From Methanocorpusculum sp. (GTDB lineage Archaea > Halobacteriota > Methanomicrobia > Methanomicrobiales > Methanocorpusculaceae), in contig JAFZFW010000102.1 of assembly GCA_017555685.1 (NCBI GenBank), forward strand, positions 1-5,471: a stretch of DNA of 5,471 nucleotides. Reading direction: 5' to 3'. The position numbers and the translations under genes were made by a program. The notes under the pieces are model-generated. The model ran no database searches. It saw nothing but the letters and a program-made list of their open reading frames with translations, and had not been told where the DNA came from. Numbering within the stretch: position 1 is the stretch's first letter; each line of letters begins with the position of its first letter. Positions 4,647 to 5,471 of this stretch are shown piece by piece.

Positions 4647-5471
4647 TTATGCCCGAAGCTGGGCATCGATTGCGCGTGCTGCATCTTTTGCGGTACCCAT
4701 TGCAAGGATAACCGTTGCAGCCCCGGTTGCGACATCTCCTCCGGCATAGACTTTGGCGATGGAGGTCTGACCGGTCTCGCTTACAGTAACGCTGCCGTTT
4801 CTGTTGCGGGCAAGCTCCGGCATCATGCGAAGAAGAAGCGGGTTCGGACCCTGACCGATTGCTTCGACAACGACGTCTGCTTCAACGATGAAGTTGCTTC
4901 CTTCAATCTCGCGAATAGAGCTTCTGCCGTCCTCGCCCGGTTCGCCGATTTCCATCTTAATTGCCTCAACACCGCAGACTGCGTTGTTCTCGCCAACGAA
5001 TCTGACCGGGTTGGTTGCAGTCATGAAGGTGATGCCTTCTTCCTTTGCGTGACGGACTTCGTCAAGACGTGCCGGCATGTCAGCTTCTGTTCTGCGGTAC
5101 ATGAGGGTAACATCAGAGCCCATGCGCTTTGCAACACGTGCTGCATCCATTGCGACATTTCCTCCGCCGATGACAACGACCTTCTTTCCGCGTTTAACCG
5201 GAGTGTCGAAGATCGGGAAGTTGTGTGCACCCATGAGATTGACACGGGTTAAGAACTCGTTTGCGGAGTAGATACCCGGTAAGTTCTCGCCTTCGATTCC
5301 CATGAAGTACGGAAGACCTGCGCCGGTTCCCAGGAAGACTGCATCGTAGGAAAGGAGTTCTTCGACCGGGACAGAGCGTCCGACGACGTGGTTGGTCTTG
5401 ATCTCAACACCAAGGCGCTTGACTGCATCAATTTCTGCCTGGACGATGTCCTTTGGCAGACGGAATGCCGG
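4647..5471 (-). CDS. gltA: NADPH-dependent flavin oxidoreductase, GltA/NfnB/SudA type (partial, N-terminus outside window)
   Basis: The C-terminal 274 residues are visible. Relatives are about 460 residues, so roughly 190 N-terminal residues with the iron-sulfur and first FAD-binding segments lie beyond the right edge. Visible landmarks, numbered within the fragment, are FRLPKDIVQAEID (3-15), GTGAGLP (48-54), the NADPH-binding turn VVIGGGNVAMDAA (99-111) with YRR (125-127) likely contacting the 2'-phosphate, and the FAD-binding AGGDVATGAATVILAMG (243-259) near the end. These fit the small-subunit glutamate synthase family. Archaeal members often work instead as ferredoxin:NADP oxidoreductase or sulfide dehydrogenase subunit with a partner encoded just upstream, which is outside the window. 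The exact reaction is therefore uncertain. The frame is open to the last base. Confidence 0.93.
   Translation of the reverse strand, partial: PAFRLPKDIVQAEIDAVKRLGVEIKTNHVVGRSVPVEELLSYDAVFLGTGAGLPYFMGIEGENLPGIYSANEFLTRVNLMGAHNFPIFDTPVKRGKKVVVIGGGNVAMDAARVAKRMGSDVTLMYRRTEADMPARLDEVRHAKEEGITFMTATNPVRFVGENNAVCGVEAIKMEIGEPGEDGRSSIREIEGSNFIVEADVVVEAIGQGPNPLLLRMMPELARNRNGSVTVSETGQTSIAKVYAGGDVATGAATVILAMGTAKDAARAIDAQLRA

Noticed and set aside
4580..4747. Upstream extension of the AMMECR1 gene to 4747
   Set aside because: The extra 56 residues are low-complexity, cross the T-tract terminator, and overlap the C-terminus of the gltA-type gene. The family begins at about MHLLTEEEG.
4434..5252. Long plus-strand open frame of 272 codons
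   Set aside because: Antisense to the AMMECR1 start and the gltA-type gene, both well supported. Long antisense frames are common opposite GC-biased archaeal genes, and its residues show no family features.

Overview
The window looks like a piece of a methanogenic euryarchaeon, most likely of the Methanomicrobiales; a Methanocorpusculum-like host is a guess from protein flavour only. The evidence is the archaea-only archaeosine genes (a tgtA-type transglycosylase plus ArcS), a tRNA gene without an encoded CCA end, TATA-type promoter sequences and T-tract terminators. All intact genes are on the minus strand.

Layout, left to right. A tRNA-Arg(CCG) gene (2-75, minus) is followed by about 870 bases without an intact gene. 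This gap holds three things: a small degenerate CRISPR remnant with type I-C-like repeats (171-324); the last 29 codons of a plus-strand gene butted directly onto the broken outer repeat (324-413); and an AT-rich stretch (about 490-860) crowded with inverted repeats. That stretch has a promoter-like sequence in front and could encode a structured RNA.

From 946 to 4579 runs a compact minus-strand unit, read in the order AMMECR1-family gene, tgtA, arcS. The gene junctions overlap by 1 and 4 bases, which implies translational coupling. TgtA inserts preQ0 at position 15 of tRNA, and ArcS then acts on preQ0-tRNA on the way to archaeosine. The radical-SAM partner of ArcS (RaSEA) is not in the window. 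The AMMECR1 protein has no firmly known role; its tight coupling to tRNA-modification genes is a useful clue.

At the right edge is the C-terminal part of a GltA/NfnB/SudA-type NADPH-dependent flavoprotein. It ends in its own T-tract, so it appears to be a separate transcription unit upstream of the archaeosine cluster.

The metabolic genes are ordinary. The unexplained part is 76-945: the CRISPR wreck, the gene fragment fused to it, and the palindrome-rich candidate RNA locus.
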